Origin: Naasia sp. SYSU D00948
Lineage (GTDB): Bacteria > Actinomycetota > Actinomycetes > Actinomycetales > Microbacteriaceae
DNA: 64,000 nt
NCBI RefSeq assembly: GCF_017916515.1
Contig: NZ_JAFMTA010000001.1
Coordinates: 434,001-498,000 of the forward strand
Direction of reading: 5' to 3'
Part shown: positions 16,085 to 24,898 of the stretch, piece by piece
Layout: each line of letters begins with the position of its first letter
Numbering within the stretch: position 1 is the first letter of the stretch
Translations under genes and position numbers: made by a program
The notes under the pieces: model-generated
Seen by the model: the letters and a program-made list of their open reading frames with translations, nothing else
Told to the model about the DNA's origin: nothing
The model's database searches: none

Positions 16085-16762
16085 TCAGCGGCCGGTCCCG
16101 TTCGGATGGGGAACCGTCCGGTAGGCGAACAGGCACGCCCCGAGCAGCCAAGCGAACCCCGCGACCACGGCCGCCCAGAGCGCGACGACCCCGATCGGAA
16201 GGGCTCCGAGTGCACCGCCGCCGACGAAGCCGAGGATCACGACGATGCCGGCGATCAGGGACAGTGTTGCGGCGATCCCGGCGCCTCGCGCTCGAGCCCA
16301 GCGCGAGAAAACGATGGCGGCGGCGCCCAGGCAGAGGAACCCGATCGCCCCGAGGAGCAGGTGCAGGATCCCGCTGACGCTCGCCGTCGCCTCGGCGCCC
16401 GGCGGGAAGCCGGCCAGGGGGTCCGGCGGGAAGATCCCGCTGCCGATCATCCCCACTCCGAACACCGCGACGAGCACGGTCAGCACACGGGCTCGCGTTC
16501 CCGGCATCGCCGCCCGGCCGAGGCCCACCGCCGCGGCGATGACCATGAGCCCGGTCAGGATGAGGTTGGCGCGGTGGATCCAGCCGGTGTCGGTGAGCAT
16601 CAGGAGGCTCAGCGGGTGGCGCGAGAAGTCGAAGCCCGGCTTGAGCAGGGCGTGCACGACTCCGACGAGCAGGTAGAACGGGCCCGCCACCACGCCCCAG
16701 CCGAGCAGCGATCGGGTGACCGCCGCTCGGGTGTCGAACGCTATCGACCTCGGCCGTTCCAT
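16085..16762 (-). CDS. DUF998 family membrane protein
   Basis: 225 residues with six hydrophobic segments: AVTRSLLGWGVVAGPFYLLV, a second near 54-70 after the loop DFSRHPLSLL, then VLTVLVAVFGVGMIGSG, ILHLLLGAIGFLCLGAAAI, IAATLSLIAGIVVILGFV and a last near residue 200. The loop with a conserved PLSLLML and the FPPDPLAGFPPG segment after helix 4 are typical of DUF998 proteins. Function unknown in the family. The ATG is preceded by AT-rich bases but no clear Shine-Dalgarno. Confidence 0.78.
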   Translation of the reverse strand: MERPRSIAFDTRAAVTRSLLGWGVVAGPFYLLVGVVHALLKPGFDFSRHPLSLLMLTDTGWIHRANLILTGLMVIAAAVGLGRAAMPGTRARVLTVLVAVFGVGMIGSGIFPPDPLAGFPPGAEATASVSGILHLLLGAIGFLCLGAAAIVFSRWARARGAGIAATLSLIAGIVVILGFVGGGALGALPIGVVALWAAVVAGFAWLLGACLFAYRTVPHPNGTGR

Positions 16763-16908
16763 ATGATCCCGCCCTCGCCTCGTCGCCTGCTCCTAATATC
16801 CAGCCGAACGCCTGCCCAGGACCGGGACCGGCGGCGGCGCGCCGCGCCGATCGGGTCGCGACGCGCGGGGCGTATCGCTCAACGACGTCGAAGGACGGCG
16901 CCGTCTGC

Positions 16909-18654
16909 TCAGACCGGAGGAGGGGCGACGGCCTCCTGCACCGTCCGATCGACGTCCTCCGGCAGCAGGAGGCCCTGAGCGACCAGGCGCTCGGCCGCGG
17001 CGCGCGCGAGGAGCCGGGCCGCCGTCGGATCCGGGGCCGGACGCCCGGACTGAAGCGGGAGACGGCTCCCGACGAACTCGTAGAGCACGTCGGGAAGCCC
17101 CGGCACGTTCCTCCTCGGGTTCCATCCGGTGTAGGCGGCTGTCGCCGCCTCGACTGCGGGCAGCCGGACGCCCGCTATCTCGTTCCCGTCCTCGTCCACC
17201 TGGCTCACGAGCGCGGTGACCGGCTCGGCCGCGCTGAGCTCCCACGCCGGCGCGGTCGGATCGTCCACACGCGCCTGCTGGGGCAGGGCTGCCGAGTCGG
17301 GCAGTGCGGCCGAGCGGAAGCGGCGGAGGACCTCGTCCCGCGTGACGGCGGTGCCGTCGTCCCTCCGCGGCACCCGGCTGGAGGGCGGCTCGATCCCGTC
17401 GCAGACCCACTGCTCGAGGCGCAGGAAGAGCGCGCGAAGCAGGGGCATCGGGTCGAGGGGGTTGGGCTCGTTCTCCAGGGGCAGCTGTCCCTTGATCGGA
17501 TGCGGTCCGACGTGATCGACGCCGCTCAGGAGGAACGTCCGCGCGTCGTCATCCTCCGGGAGGTCGGCGCCCGTCCTCGCGTCCTGGTGGACGAGCCCGG
17601 CGTCGCCGCGCCAGTACTCCGCGGAACTGTTGGTGAGGACGATCTTCGGCGCGGGGAGGATCCGGCGGTGCTCCGCGAGCAGCTCCGAGGTCGGGTAGGG
17701 CGGGCCGTACGCGGGCGTCATGGGATGGGTGAGGGAGGGCTGGCCGTACCGGGAGTTGAACTCGCCGCGACGGGCACCCGCGATGTGCACGAACACGCCG
17801 TCGAACACCCGGTCGCCGCGCTCGTCGATGTTGCGGGCCTCGAGCAGGAACTGGCGGAGGAAGCGCCCGGACTGGGACACCCCGAAGGCGAAGGCGGCGT
17901 CCATCCCCTGCCGGAGCGACGCCGCGACGTCACGGAGAGCGAGCAGTCCGGTCCCGACGACGGGAGCGAACGTGCTGCGGTAGCGCAGGGTGTACCAGTG
18001 GAAGGGCTGGAATCCGCCGTCCAGCTCGACCGTGGCCGGGGCAGTGAAGCGCCACCGCTCTCGGGGCACGACGGTGCCCGGACCGTGCGGCGTGGTCCGC
18101 CATGTGAGCACGGCGTCCGGGTCCTGCTCGTCCCACGTCGGGATGTCGGCGAAGCTCGCGAACTCGGTCGAGTCGCTGAGGGAGTGGCTCGCCATCGGCG
18201 CGTCGGGGCGGAACTCGAGGCGCAGCCACCCCGGCTCCACCTCGGCGACGGGGGCACGGAGGCCGAGCCGGTCGTCGCCGGGGAGGACGTCCCACTGCCA
18301 GCCGACCCACGCGATCGTCCACCCCCTGCTCAGCAGCAGCCCGTCGCCTTGGTCCGGAGGCTCCCCGGCGGCGAGCGGATCGGTGCCCACGCTGAACGGG
18401 ACGGCACCGGTCGTCCCGCGGTTGGGCACGACGACCAGCAGCCGGCGGTTGCCGCCGTCGCGCGGGCGGAGGATCCGCACGTCCGCGTCGTACCGGACCG
18501 CGCCGTGCGCTCCTCGGGGAGCGAGGTCGAGGTCGGCGATCCCGGCGTTGGCAGCAGCATCCGGATCGAGGGCGCCGTGGGCGACCGCCCGCTTCCACTC
18601 GTAGCCCGGGTAGGGGCCGGGTCCGGTCTCGCCGAACTCCATGCGCTCGAGCAT
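16909..18654 (-). CDS. Alpha/beta hydrolase domain-containing protein
   Basis: 581 residues, an unusually large alpha/beta hydrolase of the type found in uncharacterised actinobacterial and proteobacterial esterases. The nucleophile motif is FGVSQSGRFLRQF at about residue 265, with PNRGTTG and GWTIAWVGWQWD earlier in the core; FLLSGVDHVGPHP near residue 390 holds a plausible catalytic histidine. No signal peptide is evident, so it is probably cytoplasmic. GGGGGAGGAACG precedes the ATG; longer upstream frames are rejected. Substrate unknown. Confidence 0.75.
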   Translation of the reverse strand: MLERMEFGETGPGPYPGYEWKRAVAHGALDPDAAANAGIADLDLAPRGAHGAVRYDADVRILRPRDGGNRRLLVVVPNRGTTGAVPFSVGTDPLAAGEPPDQGDGLLLSRGWTIAWVGWQWDVLPGDDRLGLRAPVAEVEPGWLRLEFRPDAPMASHSLSDSTEFASFADIPTWDEQDPDAVLTWRTTPHGPGTVVPRERWRFTAPATVELDGGFQPFHWYTLRYRSTFAPVVGTGLLALRDVAASLRQGMDAAFAFGVSQSGRFLRQFLLEARNIDERGDRVFDGVFVHIAGARRGEFNSRYGQPSLTHPMTPAYGPPYPTSELLAEHRRILPAPKIVLTNSSAEYWRGDAGLVHQDARTGADLPEDDDARTFLLSGVDHVGPHPIKGQLPLENEPNPLDPMPLLRALFLRLEQWVCDGIEPPSSRVPRRDDGTAVTRDEVLRRFRSAALPDSAALPQQARVDDPTAPAWELSAAEPVTALVSQVDEDGNEIAGVRLPAVEAATAAYTGWNPRRNVPGLPDVLYEFVGSRLPLQSGRPAPDPTAARLLARAAAERLVAQGLLLPEDVDRTVQEAVAPPPV

Positions 18655-18718
18655 CGTTCCTCCCCCGCCACGGTATCCGCTGCGTGCGACGGCCCGGCAG
18701 CAGGGCGAGTCGTTCGGC

Positions 18719-19183
18719 TCAGTCGATCCCGAGCGACTCGAGCGACCTCCGCATCGGCAGGTGCGGGATGCCGTCCTCGAGGTACCGCTCGCCGGAGACC
18801 TCGAACCCGAAGCGGGAGTACCAGGGCACGAGATGGGCCTGAGCGTCCAGCAGGATCGGGGCGCCCGCATCCAGCTCGGTGCACCTCTCCAGCGCACGCC
18901 GCATCAGCTCGGAGGCGACGCCCCGGCTGCGGGCGGCGACCGCGGTGGCCACCCGGCCGATCCGCAGGGCACCCGGCTCCCGCAGGATCCGCACCGTCGA
19001 GAGCACCTGGCCGTCCTCCTCCGCCCAGAGGAGCTCGGCGCCCGGCTCGAGATCGCGCCCGTCGAGGTCCTCGTACGCGGCGTTCTGCTCGACGACGAAC
19101 ACCCGGACCCGCAGCCACAGGATCCGGTAGAGGGTCTCGGGATCGCAGTCGGCGAGGACGCGGTGGTGGTACTCGAGAGGCAC
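18719..19183 (-). CDS. GNAT N-acetyltransferase, ElaA type
   Basis: 154 residues. The ElaA signature is clear: LYRILWLRVRVFVVEQNAAY, then DLDGRDLEPGAELLWAE, with the acetyl-CoA-binding motif RIGRVATAVAARSRGVASEL and ILLDAQAHLVPWYSRFGFEV. These are small cytoplasmic acyltransferases whose acceptor is unknown. The GTG start lies exactly 6 bases after TATAGT (minus strand 19195-19190), so initiation is leaderless and the longer upstream frame, which runs into the dehydrogenase gene, is not used. Confidence 0.85.
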   Translation of the reverse strand: MPLEYHHRVLADCDPETLYRILWLRVRVFVVEQNAAYEDLDGRDLEPGAELLWAEEDGQVLSTVRILREPGALRIGRVATAVAARSRGVASELMRRALERCTELDAGAPILLDAQAHLVPWYSRFGFEVSGERYLEDGIPHLPMRRSLESLGID

Positions 19184-19230
19184 CGCCTCACTATAAGAGC
19201 GGCCGGAAGCACCGGGGTGGAGGTCAGCCT

Positions 19231-20544
19231 CTAGGGCCGTCCCATGCCGTGGTAGGTCCAGCCGGCGGCGCGCCAGGCGGCGGGGTCGAGGACGTTCCGG
19301 CCGTCGAGGAGGATCTTCTCCCGCACCAGCTGCCCGGTGGCGATCGGGTCCAGCTCGCGGTACTCCTTCCATTCGGTGACCAGCACCACCGCGTCGGCGT
19401 TGTGCAGCGCGTCATGGGTGTCCGTGGCGAAGCCCAGCTGCGGATGCAGCCGGATCGAGTTCGGGATCGCCTCCGGATCGGTGGCGATCACGTGCGCACC
19501 CAGACCGTTCAGCCGCACGGCCACATCGAGCGCCGGCGAGTCCCGCACATCGTCCGAGTCCGGCTTGAAGGCGAGCCCCAGCACGGCCACCTTCTTCCGG
19601 TACACCTGCCCGCCGAGCGCCTGGATCACCATCTGCACCATCCGCTCGCGGCGGCGCATGTTGACCGCATCCACCTCGAGCAGGAACCGCACGGATTCGC
19701 CCCGGCCGAGCTCCTCCGCCCGCGCCGCGAACCCCCGGATGTCCTTGGGCAGGCAGCCGCCGCCGAATCCGATCCCCGCGTTCAGGAAGCGCCGACCGAT
19801 CCGGGCGTCGTAGCCAATCGCGTCCGCGAGCGCCGTGACATCCCCGCCGGAGACCTCCGCGATCTCGGCCATCGCGTTGATGAAGGAGATCTTGGTGGCG
19901 AGGAACGCGTTCGCGGCCACCTTCACGAGCTCGGCCGTCGCGTAGTCCGTCACCACCACCGGGGTGTCGTTGGACAGGGCGACCGCGTACACCTCGTCGA
20001 GCAGCTGCCTGGCCTGCACCCCCTTCTCCCCCGCCGGCACCCCGTACACCAGCCGGTCCGGGCTGATCGTGTCCTTGACCGCGAACCCCTCGCGCAGGAA
20101 CTCGGGGTTCCAGGCGAGTGAGGCCCCGGATCCGGAGCGCTCCATCTTCTCCGCCAGGCGGGCGGCCGTGCCGACGGGAACCGTGGACTTGCCCACGACG
20201 AGATTGCCGTCCGCCAGGTGCGGCGTCAGGGCATCGAGGGCGGCGTCCACATACGAGAGGTCGTACGCGCTCTCCCCCTTCTTCTGCGGGGTCCCGACGG
20301 CGATGAAGTGGACCTGCGAGCCGCCGGCGGCGGCGATGTCCGTCGAGAACGACAGCCGGCCGGACGCCATGGCGGACTCGAGGATGTCGGTGAGCCCGGG
20401 CTCGAAGAACGGCGCCTGCGCGGCCTGGAGCGCCCGGATCTTGCCCGGATCCACATCGATCCCGACCACCTCGTGGCCGAGCTCGGCCATGGACGCGGCG
20501 TGGACCGCGCCGAGGTAGCCGCAGCCGATGACGGACATGCGCAT
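19231..20544 (-). CDS. ugd: UDP-glucose 6-dehydrogenase
   Basis: 437 residues, family length. It oxidises UDP-glucose to UDP-glucuronate in two NAD-dependent steps. The NAD motif is VIGCGYLGAVHAASMAELGH, followed by VGTPQKK, KSTVPVGTA, WNPEFLREG, the central helix ATELVK-like region, catalytic C264 in FGGGCLPKD and the C-terminal AFKPDSDDVRDSPAL. GAAGGAG precedes the ATG. It is divergent from the first EPS gene to the right, sharing a 252-base control region, so it marks the left border of the exopolysaccharide locus and supplies its uronic acid precursor. Confidence 0.94.
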   Translation of the reverse strand: MRMSVIGCGYLGAVHAASMAELGHEVVGIDVDPGKIRALQAAQAPFFEPGLTDILESAMASGRLSFSTDIAAAGGSQVHFIAVGTPQKKGESAYDLSYVDAALDALTPHLADGNLVVGKSTVPVGTAARLAEKMERSGSGASLAWNPEFLREGFAVKDTISPDRLVYGVPAGEKGVQARQLLDEVYAVALSNDTPVVVTDYATAELVKVAANAFLATKISFINAMAEIAEVSGGDVTALADAIGYDARIGRRFLNAGIGFGGGCLPKDIRGFAARAEELGRGESVRFLLEVDAVNMRRRERMVQMVIQALGGQVYRKKVAVLGLAFKPDSDDVRDSPALDVAVRLNGLGAHVIATDPEAIPNSIRLHPQLGFATDTHDALHNADAVVLVTEWKEYRELDPIATGQLVREKILLDGRNVLDPAAWRAAGWTYHGMGRP

Positions 20545-20655
20545 GTGTGAGCTCCTTCGGGTCGGAGGGCGTCACCACGCTGTGCGGAGTTCCCATTCCT
20601 AGCAGGCGGATGCCCCCGCGGTGTTAACGGGAGGAAAACCATTGTGGCCTTCCCC

Positions 20656-20686
20656 TTGTCCCTGCACGGGGAGGCGCCGCTACTGT
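20656..20686 (+). promoter_or_regulatory. Possible promoter for the FrhB-like EPS gene
   Basis: TTGTCC (20656-20661) and TACTGT (20681-20686) are separated by 19 bases, a wide but possible spacer. The leader to the ATG would be about 105 bases. GTGTTAACGG at about 20617-20626 upstream resembles sequences near other EPS promoters in this window. Confidence 0.3.
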
Positions 20687-20796
20687 CGAGGACACCGTCC
20701 ACCGCGGCACCCGCCCGCGGGCTTGCAGCGTCGCCTGGCGCGATGCCCCGATCGCTCGAGCCTTCCGGGCTCGTCCATCCCCTGAGAGGCGATGTC

Positions 20797-22185
20797 ATGC
20801 CCTTCACCATCGAGGAAGTCGTCGCCGGCGGGACCTGCGTGGGCTGCGGCGCGTGCTCGGTCGCCACGGGAGGCAGGATCCCCGTGACGATCGGCCGGTA
20901 CGGCGCTCCTCAGGCCCGCCTCGACGGCGTGCCGGCTGCGGCGCGAGCGGTCGGCAGCCGGGTCTGCCCGTTCTCGGACGACTCGCCGAACGAGGACGTC
21001 CTCGCTGACGCGCGCTTCGGGCAGCTCCCCCACGACGGGCGGGTCGGGAGGTTCCGCGCGGGATACGCCGCCCGGGTGACCGACGAGGAGTTCCTGCTGG
21101 GCAGCAGTTCTGGCGGATTGACCGGGTGGGTGACGGCCCGGCTCCTGGAGCGCGGCGAGGTGGACGGCGTCATCCACGTCGGGCGCAGCAGCGAGGAGGG
21201 CGGGGCGCTCTTCGAGTACCAGGTGTCCTCGACGCCGGCCGAGGTGGTCGCCAAGCGGAAGTCCCGCTACTACGCGACGAGTTTCGCAGAGGCTCTCGCG
21301 AGCATCCGCGGACGCGAAGGACGCTTCGCCTTCGTGGGCGTACCGTGCTTCGTCCGCGCGGCGCGGGCGGTCGCGGCGCAGGACCCCGAGCTGAATCGGC
21401 GCCTCGCGTTCTACCTGGGTCTCGTGTGCGGGCACCTCAAGACGCCGGGCTTCGCAGAAGCCCTCGCCTGGCAGCTCGGCGTTCCACCCGGTGAGCTCGA
21501 CGAGGTCGACTTCCGCGTCAAGAACCCCACGCGCAGCGCCTCGCGGTACGACTTCGGCGCCCGTGCGCAGGGCGCCTCCGAGATGGTCACGGCCGCGACC
21601 GCCGACCTGCTCGGCGGCAGCTGGGGACACGGGATGTTCCAGCTGAACGCGTGCAACTACTGCGATGACATCTTCGCCGAGACCGCCGACGCCGTCTTCG
21701 GGGACGCCTGGCTGCCGAGGTACGTCGCCGACTACCGCGGGACCAACCTGGTCATCACGCGGTCGCCGCTGATCGACGCGATAATCGAGGACGGACTCGA
21801 GAGCGGAGCGATCGTCGGAGAGGCCCTGAGCGTGGACGATGCGGCCGCCAGCCAGGCCGCGAACTTCCGTCACCGCCGTGACGGCCTGCGGGTGCGCCTG
21901 GCGGATGATCTCCGGGCCGGTCTCCCGGTTCCGCGGAAGCGGGTCGAGCCGGGATACGAGGGCGTTCCTACGCAGCGGCTCCCGCTGATCCGCCAGCGCC
22001 GCGCCATGTCTCCGATCAGCGAGCGGGCCCTCGAGGAGGCCAAGCGCAGCGGTCGGCTCGGCCGGTTCCTCCGCATCATGCGCCGGGAGGTCATGACCTA
22101 CCAGCGCCTCGAGGGCAAGTCCCTCCGGACGCGGCTCGCGACCTTCGTGCGGCACACCTCCGTCGGGAGGGGGCTGGGAGTTTGA
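20797..22185 (+). CDS. FrhB-like Fe-S flavoprotein of a polysaccharide locus
   Basis: 462 residues. An N-terminal ferredoxin-like cluster motif C14-x2-C17-x2-C20 (CVGCGACS) with a later VCPF is followed by the FrhB_FdhB N- and C-terminal domains: YAARVTDEEFLLGSSSGG, RKSRYYATSFAEAL, FVGVPCFVRAARA, YLGLVCGHLK and the second cysteine pair NACNYCDDIFAETADAVFGDAW. The family is named from F420 hydrogenase beta subunits, but members in EPS and capsule clusters regularly accompany polysaccharide pyruvyl transferases. A reductive modification of the polymer or of its precursor is possible; no reaction is proven. Start ATG has GAGAGG upstream. Confidence 0.8.
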   Translation: MPFTIEEVVAGGTCVGCGACSVATGGRIPVTIGRYGAPQARLDGVPAAARAVGSRVCPFSDDSPNEDVLADARFGQLPHDGRVGRFRAGYAARVTDEEFLLGSSSGGLTGWVTARLLERGEVDGVIHVGRSSEEGGALFEYQVSSTPAEVVAKRKSRYYATSFAEALASIRGREGRFAFVGVPCFVRAARAVAAQDPELNRRLAFYLGLVCGHLKTPGFAEALAWQLGVPPGELDEVDFRVKNPTRSASRYDFGARAQGASEMVTAATADLLGGSWGHGMFQLNACNYCDDIFAETADAVFGDAWLPRYVADYRGTNLVITRSPLIDAIIEDGLESGAIVGEALSVDDAAASQAANFRHRRDGLRVRLADDLRAGLPVPRKRVEPGYEGVPTQRLPLIRQRRAMSPISERALEEAKRSGRLGRFLRIMRREVMTYQRLEGKSLRTRLATFVRHTSVGRGLGV

Positions 22186-22241
22186 TCACCGAAGGGGTCG
22201 GTCCGCGGGTTTGCGACTGTGTTAATAGACCGTTACGCGCC

Positions 22242-22271
22242 TTGTGACCCCTCTTCGGGGGCGGGTAGTCT
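22242..22271 (+). promoter_or_regulatory. Promoter of the EPS polymerase operon with palindromic spacer
   Basis: TTGTGA (22242-22247) and TAGTCT (22266-22271) are separated by 18 bases. The spacer contains the inverted repeat CCCCTCTTCGGGG. A similar CCCC-N-TTCGGGG palindrome lies next to the -10 of the priming transferase at the other end of the locus. Confidence 0.4.
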
Positions 22272-22353
22272 CCCAACGTCCAGCCGCCGGGCCGACAGCC
22301 GAGCGGCTTCTGTCCAGCGTCGGTCAGCACCGCACCTGAACGATCGAGGACCC

Positions 22354-22431
22354 ATGCCCCGCAGCGATCGGACGCCGAGCGTTCCCGCCACCGGGGATCC
22401 CGCCGCCTCTCCCGTCGGCGGCGCGCGGTGA
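22354..22431 (+). CDS. Possible 25-residue leader peptide coupled to the EPS polymerase
   Basis: A short frame starts at ATG with GAGGA three bases upstream and ends in a TGA that overlaps the GTG of the polymerase gene (GTGA). The peptide (MPRSDRTPSVPATG...) has no recognisable features. It could provide translational coupling for the membrane protein downstream, or be a chance frame. Confidence 0.3.
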   Translation: MPRSDRTPSVPATGDPAASPVGGAR

Positions 22432-23882
22432 GGCGCTGGGTGGGCCGGTACGGGATCGGCAGGACCGTCGTGCTCGGGATCGGCCTCGCGGCGGCTGCGC
22501 TCGCTCTGTCTGCTGCCTGCGTGTACGTGCTGGCACCCTCCGGGATCAGCGCTCTGCCGATGCTCGGCGCCGGCGCCGCCGCCGTCGCGGTCGCTCTCCT
22601 CGTTCCCGTCCATTGGCTCCCGGCCCTCGCGCTGATCGCGTTCGCCGTGCTGCCGCTCCAGCTCGTGCCCTCCGAGGGCATCGCGAACGTCGTCCGGCCG
22701 ACCTCGATCCTCCTCGGCATCTGGATCCTGCGGCGCTGGACCTCGCCGAGACGCGACAGCGAGGATCAGCATCCTGCCGTCGCCCGCTTCGGGAGCCGCT
22801 TCACCGTCTACGTGCTCGCCGGCCTGCTGATCGTCTGGATGGGCCTGACCCTCGCCTACTCGACGGCCCTCACCACGAGTGCGGCGTGGCTGTCGAGCTT
22901 CCTGATGGGCGCGTTCCTTCCTCTGCTCGTGTTCGACGCCCGCGCGGAGGCGCAGACGCTCAAACGGGCCTTCCTGTGGCTGGGCGGTCTCTACGGCGCC
23001 TACGCCGCGGTGGAGCAGGTGGTGCGGGCGAACCCGCTCTTCGACACGATCTATGCGCTCCTCGGAGCCTCGGTGAGCAGCCCCTGGGCGGTGTACCGGT
23101 CCGAGGCGTCCTTCGGGCATCCGCTGTTCCTGGGGGCCTTCCTCGCCATCCCGGCGGCCCTCGGCATCGGCGACTGGCTCACGAACGGCCGCCGGTCGAG
23201 CCTCGTCCTCGGTCTCCTGAGCGCCCTCGGCGTCGTCATGACCGTCTCCCGGGGGTCGATCCTCGCCGTCGGCGTAGCCGGGGTGTTCGCCGTGCTCGCC
23301 GCGGTCGTCGTGCGCGGCGGGCACGGTCTGCCGCGGGTCCTCGGGCTGGGTCTCATCGGCGCCGTCGCCCTCCTCGCCCTCAGCAGCTTCGCGCCCCTCG
23401 AGGAGCGCCAGTCGTCGACGGAGTCCGACCTGTCGGCAGGGGTGCGGGAGCAGGCGGTCGACGTCGCGCTCCGCGCGGCCGACGCGAGCTCCTGGATCGG
23501 CAGCGGACCCGGCACGTCCGGGATCACCGGCCGGCTCTTCAGCGACGTGGTGATCGAGAACTCGCTGCTGCAGCTGCTGATCAGCATCGGCGTTCCCGGG
23601 CTCCTCCTCTTCCTCGCGCTCTTCGGGGCGGCGATGCTCGACAGCCTCCGTCGCGGCGACCTCGGCCCCGCCGCCGCGATCGTCGCGTACGTCGTCGCCA
23701 TCACCGGCTTCAACTCCCTCGACGCCGTCCGCAGCATGCACGCCCTTCTCGGCCTGCTCCTTCTCCTGGCCCTGAACGGGCCGGCGATGCGGGAGCGCCT
23801 GTCACCTGCTCCGCCTCCCGTCCGGTCCCCCCGCGCGGCGACTCGGCCCCGTGCCGTCCTGCGGGAGGTGGCACCGGCATGA
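22428..23882 (+). CDS. O-antigen/EPS polymerase (Wzy-like)
   Basis: 484 residues with about eleven hydrophobic segments and a large extracytoplasmic loop (about residues 320-365, holding SSFAPLEERQSSTESDLSAG), the layout of Wzy/O-antigen ligase family proteins. RSEASFGHPLFLGAFLAIPA and GSGPGTSGITG are the family's typical loop motifs. It should join lipid-linked repeat units outside the membrane. The GTG start overlaps the stop of a short upstream frame; the 3' end overlaps the next gene by ATGA. It opens a run of overlapping genes extending to about 34.2 kb. Confidence 0.82.
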   Translation: MRRWVGRYGIGRTVVLGIGLAAAALALSAACVYVLAPSGISALPMLGAGAAAVAVALLVPVHWLPALALIAFAVLPLQLVPSEGIANVVRPTSILLGIWILRRWTSPRRDSEDQHPAVARFGSRFTVYVLAGLLIVWMGLTLAYSTALTTSAAWLSSFLMGAFLPLLVFDARAEAQTLKRAFLWLGGLYGAYAAVEQVVRANPLFDTIYALLGASVSSPWAVYRSEASFGHPLFLGAFLAIPAALGIGDWLTNGRRSSLVLGLLSALGVVMTVSRGSILAVGVAGVFAVLAAVVVRGGHGLPRVLGLGLIGAVALLALSSFAPLEERQSSTESDLSAGVREQAVDVALRAADASSWIGSGPGTSGITGRLFSDVVIENSLLQLLISIGVPGLLLFLALFGAAMLDSLRRGDLGPAAAIVAYVVAITGFNSLDAVRSMHALLGLLLLLALNGPAMRERLSPAPPPVRSPRAATRPRAVLREVAPA

Positions 23883-24898
23883 TCGCCCCGGTCGTCGACT
23901 CCCGCACCCGCATCCGTGTGCTGCACTCCCTCGCTCCACCGGACGGCACCACCAAGTACGTCAACCAGATCACCGAGGGGGCGGCGGACGACGTCACCGT
24001 GCGCTACTTCTCGTGGCGGGAGGCCCTCTCCGGACGGTATGACGTGCTCCACCTGCACTGGCCCGAGCTCCTCCTGCGCGGTCGCTCCGCCAGGATCCGG
24101 CTCGCGAAGCGGCTCTGCATGCGGCTCCTGCTGCTGCGGACGAGGCTGCTGCGGATCCCGATCGTGAGGACCGTGCACAACCTCGACCCGCACGAGCGCG
24201 GAAGCAGGGCGGAGCAGCGGCTGCTCGCGGCGATCCAGTCGCGCACCTCGCTCTTCATCCGGCTGAACCCGACCACGGAGCTTCCCGGCGGGGCTCCGGT
24301 CGAGAGCATCCTGCACGGGCACTACCGGGACCGGTTCGCCGCACATCCGCGGGAGAGCCGGCGCACCGACCGCGTCCTCTACTTCGGCATCATCCGGCCC
24401 TACAAGGGCGTCGACCGGCTGCTCGAGATCGCGCCCGAGCTGGGCGCCGCCGGGATCGAGGTCCGCATCGTCGGCAGCCCCACACCGGAGCTGCGGGACG
24501 AGGTCCGGCAGCGCGCCGACGAGCTCGCCAACGTGAGCGCCCGCCTCGCGTTCGTGGCGGACGCCGAGCTCGTCGCCGAGGTGAGCGCGGCGGACCTCGT
24601 GGTGCTGCCGTACCGCGAGCTGCACAACTCCGGCGTCGCCCTCGTGGCGCTGTCCCTGGACCGTCCGGTGCTCGTCCCCGACGGCCCCAGCACCCGGGCG
24701 CTCCGGGACGAGGTCGGCTCCGACTGGGTGATCCCCTACGAGGGCGAGCTCGGGCCGGAGCAGGTGATCCGCGCACTCGACCTCGTGCACAGGCCCGGAC
24801 GATCCCCGCGCCCTGCGCTCGAGGGCCGCGATTGGGCGAGCATCGGCGAGGCCCACTCGGCGGCGTACCGGCGAGCGATCGAAGGGGCCGAGCGGTGA
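23879..24898 (+). CDS. Glycosyltransferase (GT-B, group 1-like)
   Basis: 339 residues. The N-terminal half has DVLHLHWPELLLRGRSAR and RIPIVRTVHNLDPHE, the C-terminal half RVLYFGIIRPYKGVDRLLEI, the strand VRIVGSPTPEL and the donor-site region AADLVVLPYRELHNSGVALVAL. These are GT4-like landmarks, with LHWPE/VRTVHN patterns seen in beta-1,4-mannosyl or glucosyl transferases of EPS loci; the sugar cannot be assigned. No signal peptide; expected at the cytoplasmic membrane face. It overlaps both neighbours by four bases. Confidence 0.85.
   Translation: MIAPVVDSRTRIRVLHSLAPPDGTTKYVNQITEGAADDVTVRYFSWREALSGRYDVLHLHWPELLLRGRSARIRLAKRLCMRLLLLRTRLLRIPIVRTVHNLDPHERGSRAEQRLLAAIQSRTSLFIRLNPTTELPGGAPVESILHGHYRDRFAAHPRESRRTDRVLYFGIIRPYKGVDRLLEIAPELGAAGIEVRIVGSPTPELRDEVRQRADELANVSARLAFVADAELVAEVSAADLVVLPYRELHNSGVALVALSLDRPVLVPDGPSTRALRDEVGSDWVIPYEGELGPEQVIRALDLVHRPGRSPRPALEGRDWASIGEAHSAAYRRAIEGAER

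Noticed and set aside
20797-22185. Coenzyme F420 hydrogenase or methanogenic metabolism
   Set aside because: The family name alone suggests it; there are no other F420 genes nearby, and the context is polysaccharide synthesis.
22219-22353. Upstream extension of the 25-codon leader frame to a 70-residue protein
   Set aside because: It runs through the likely promoter and has no ribosome site; only the ATG at 22354 has one.
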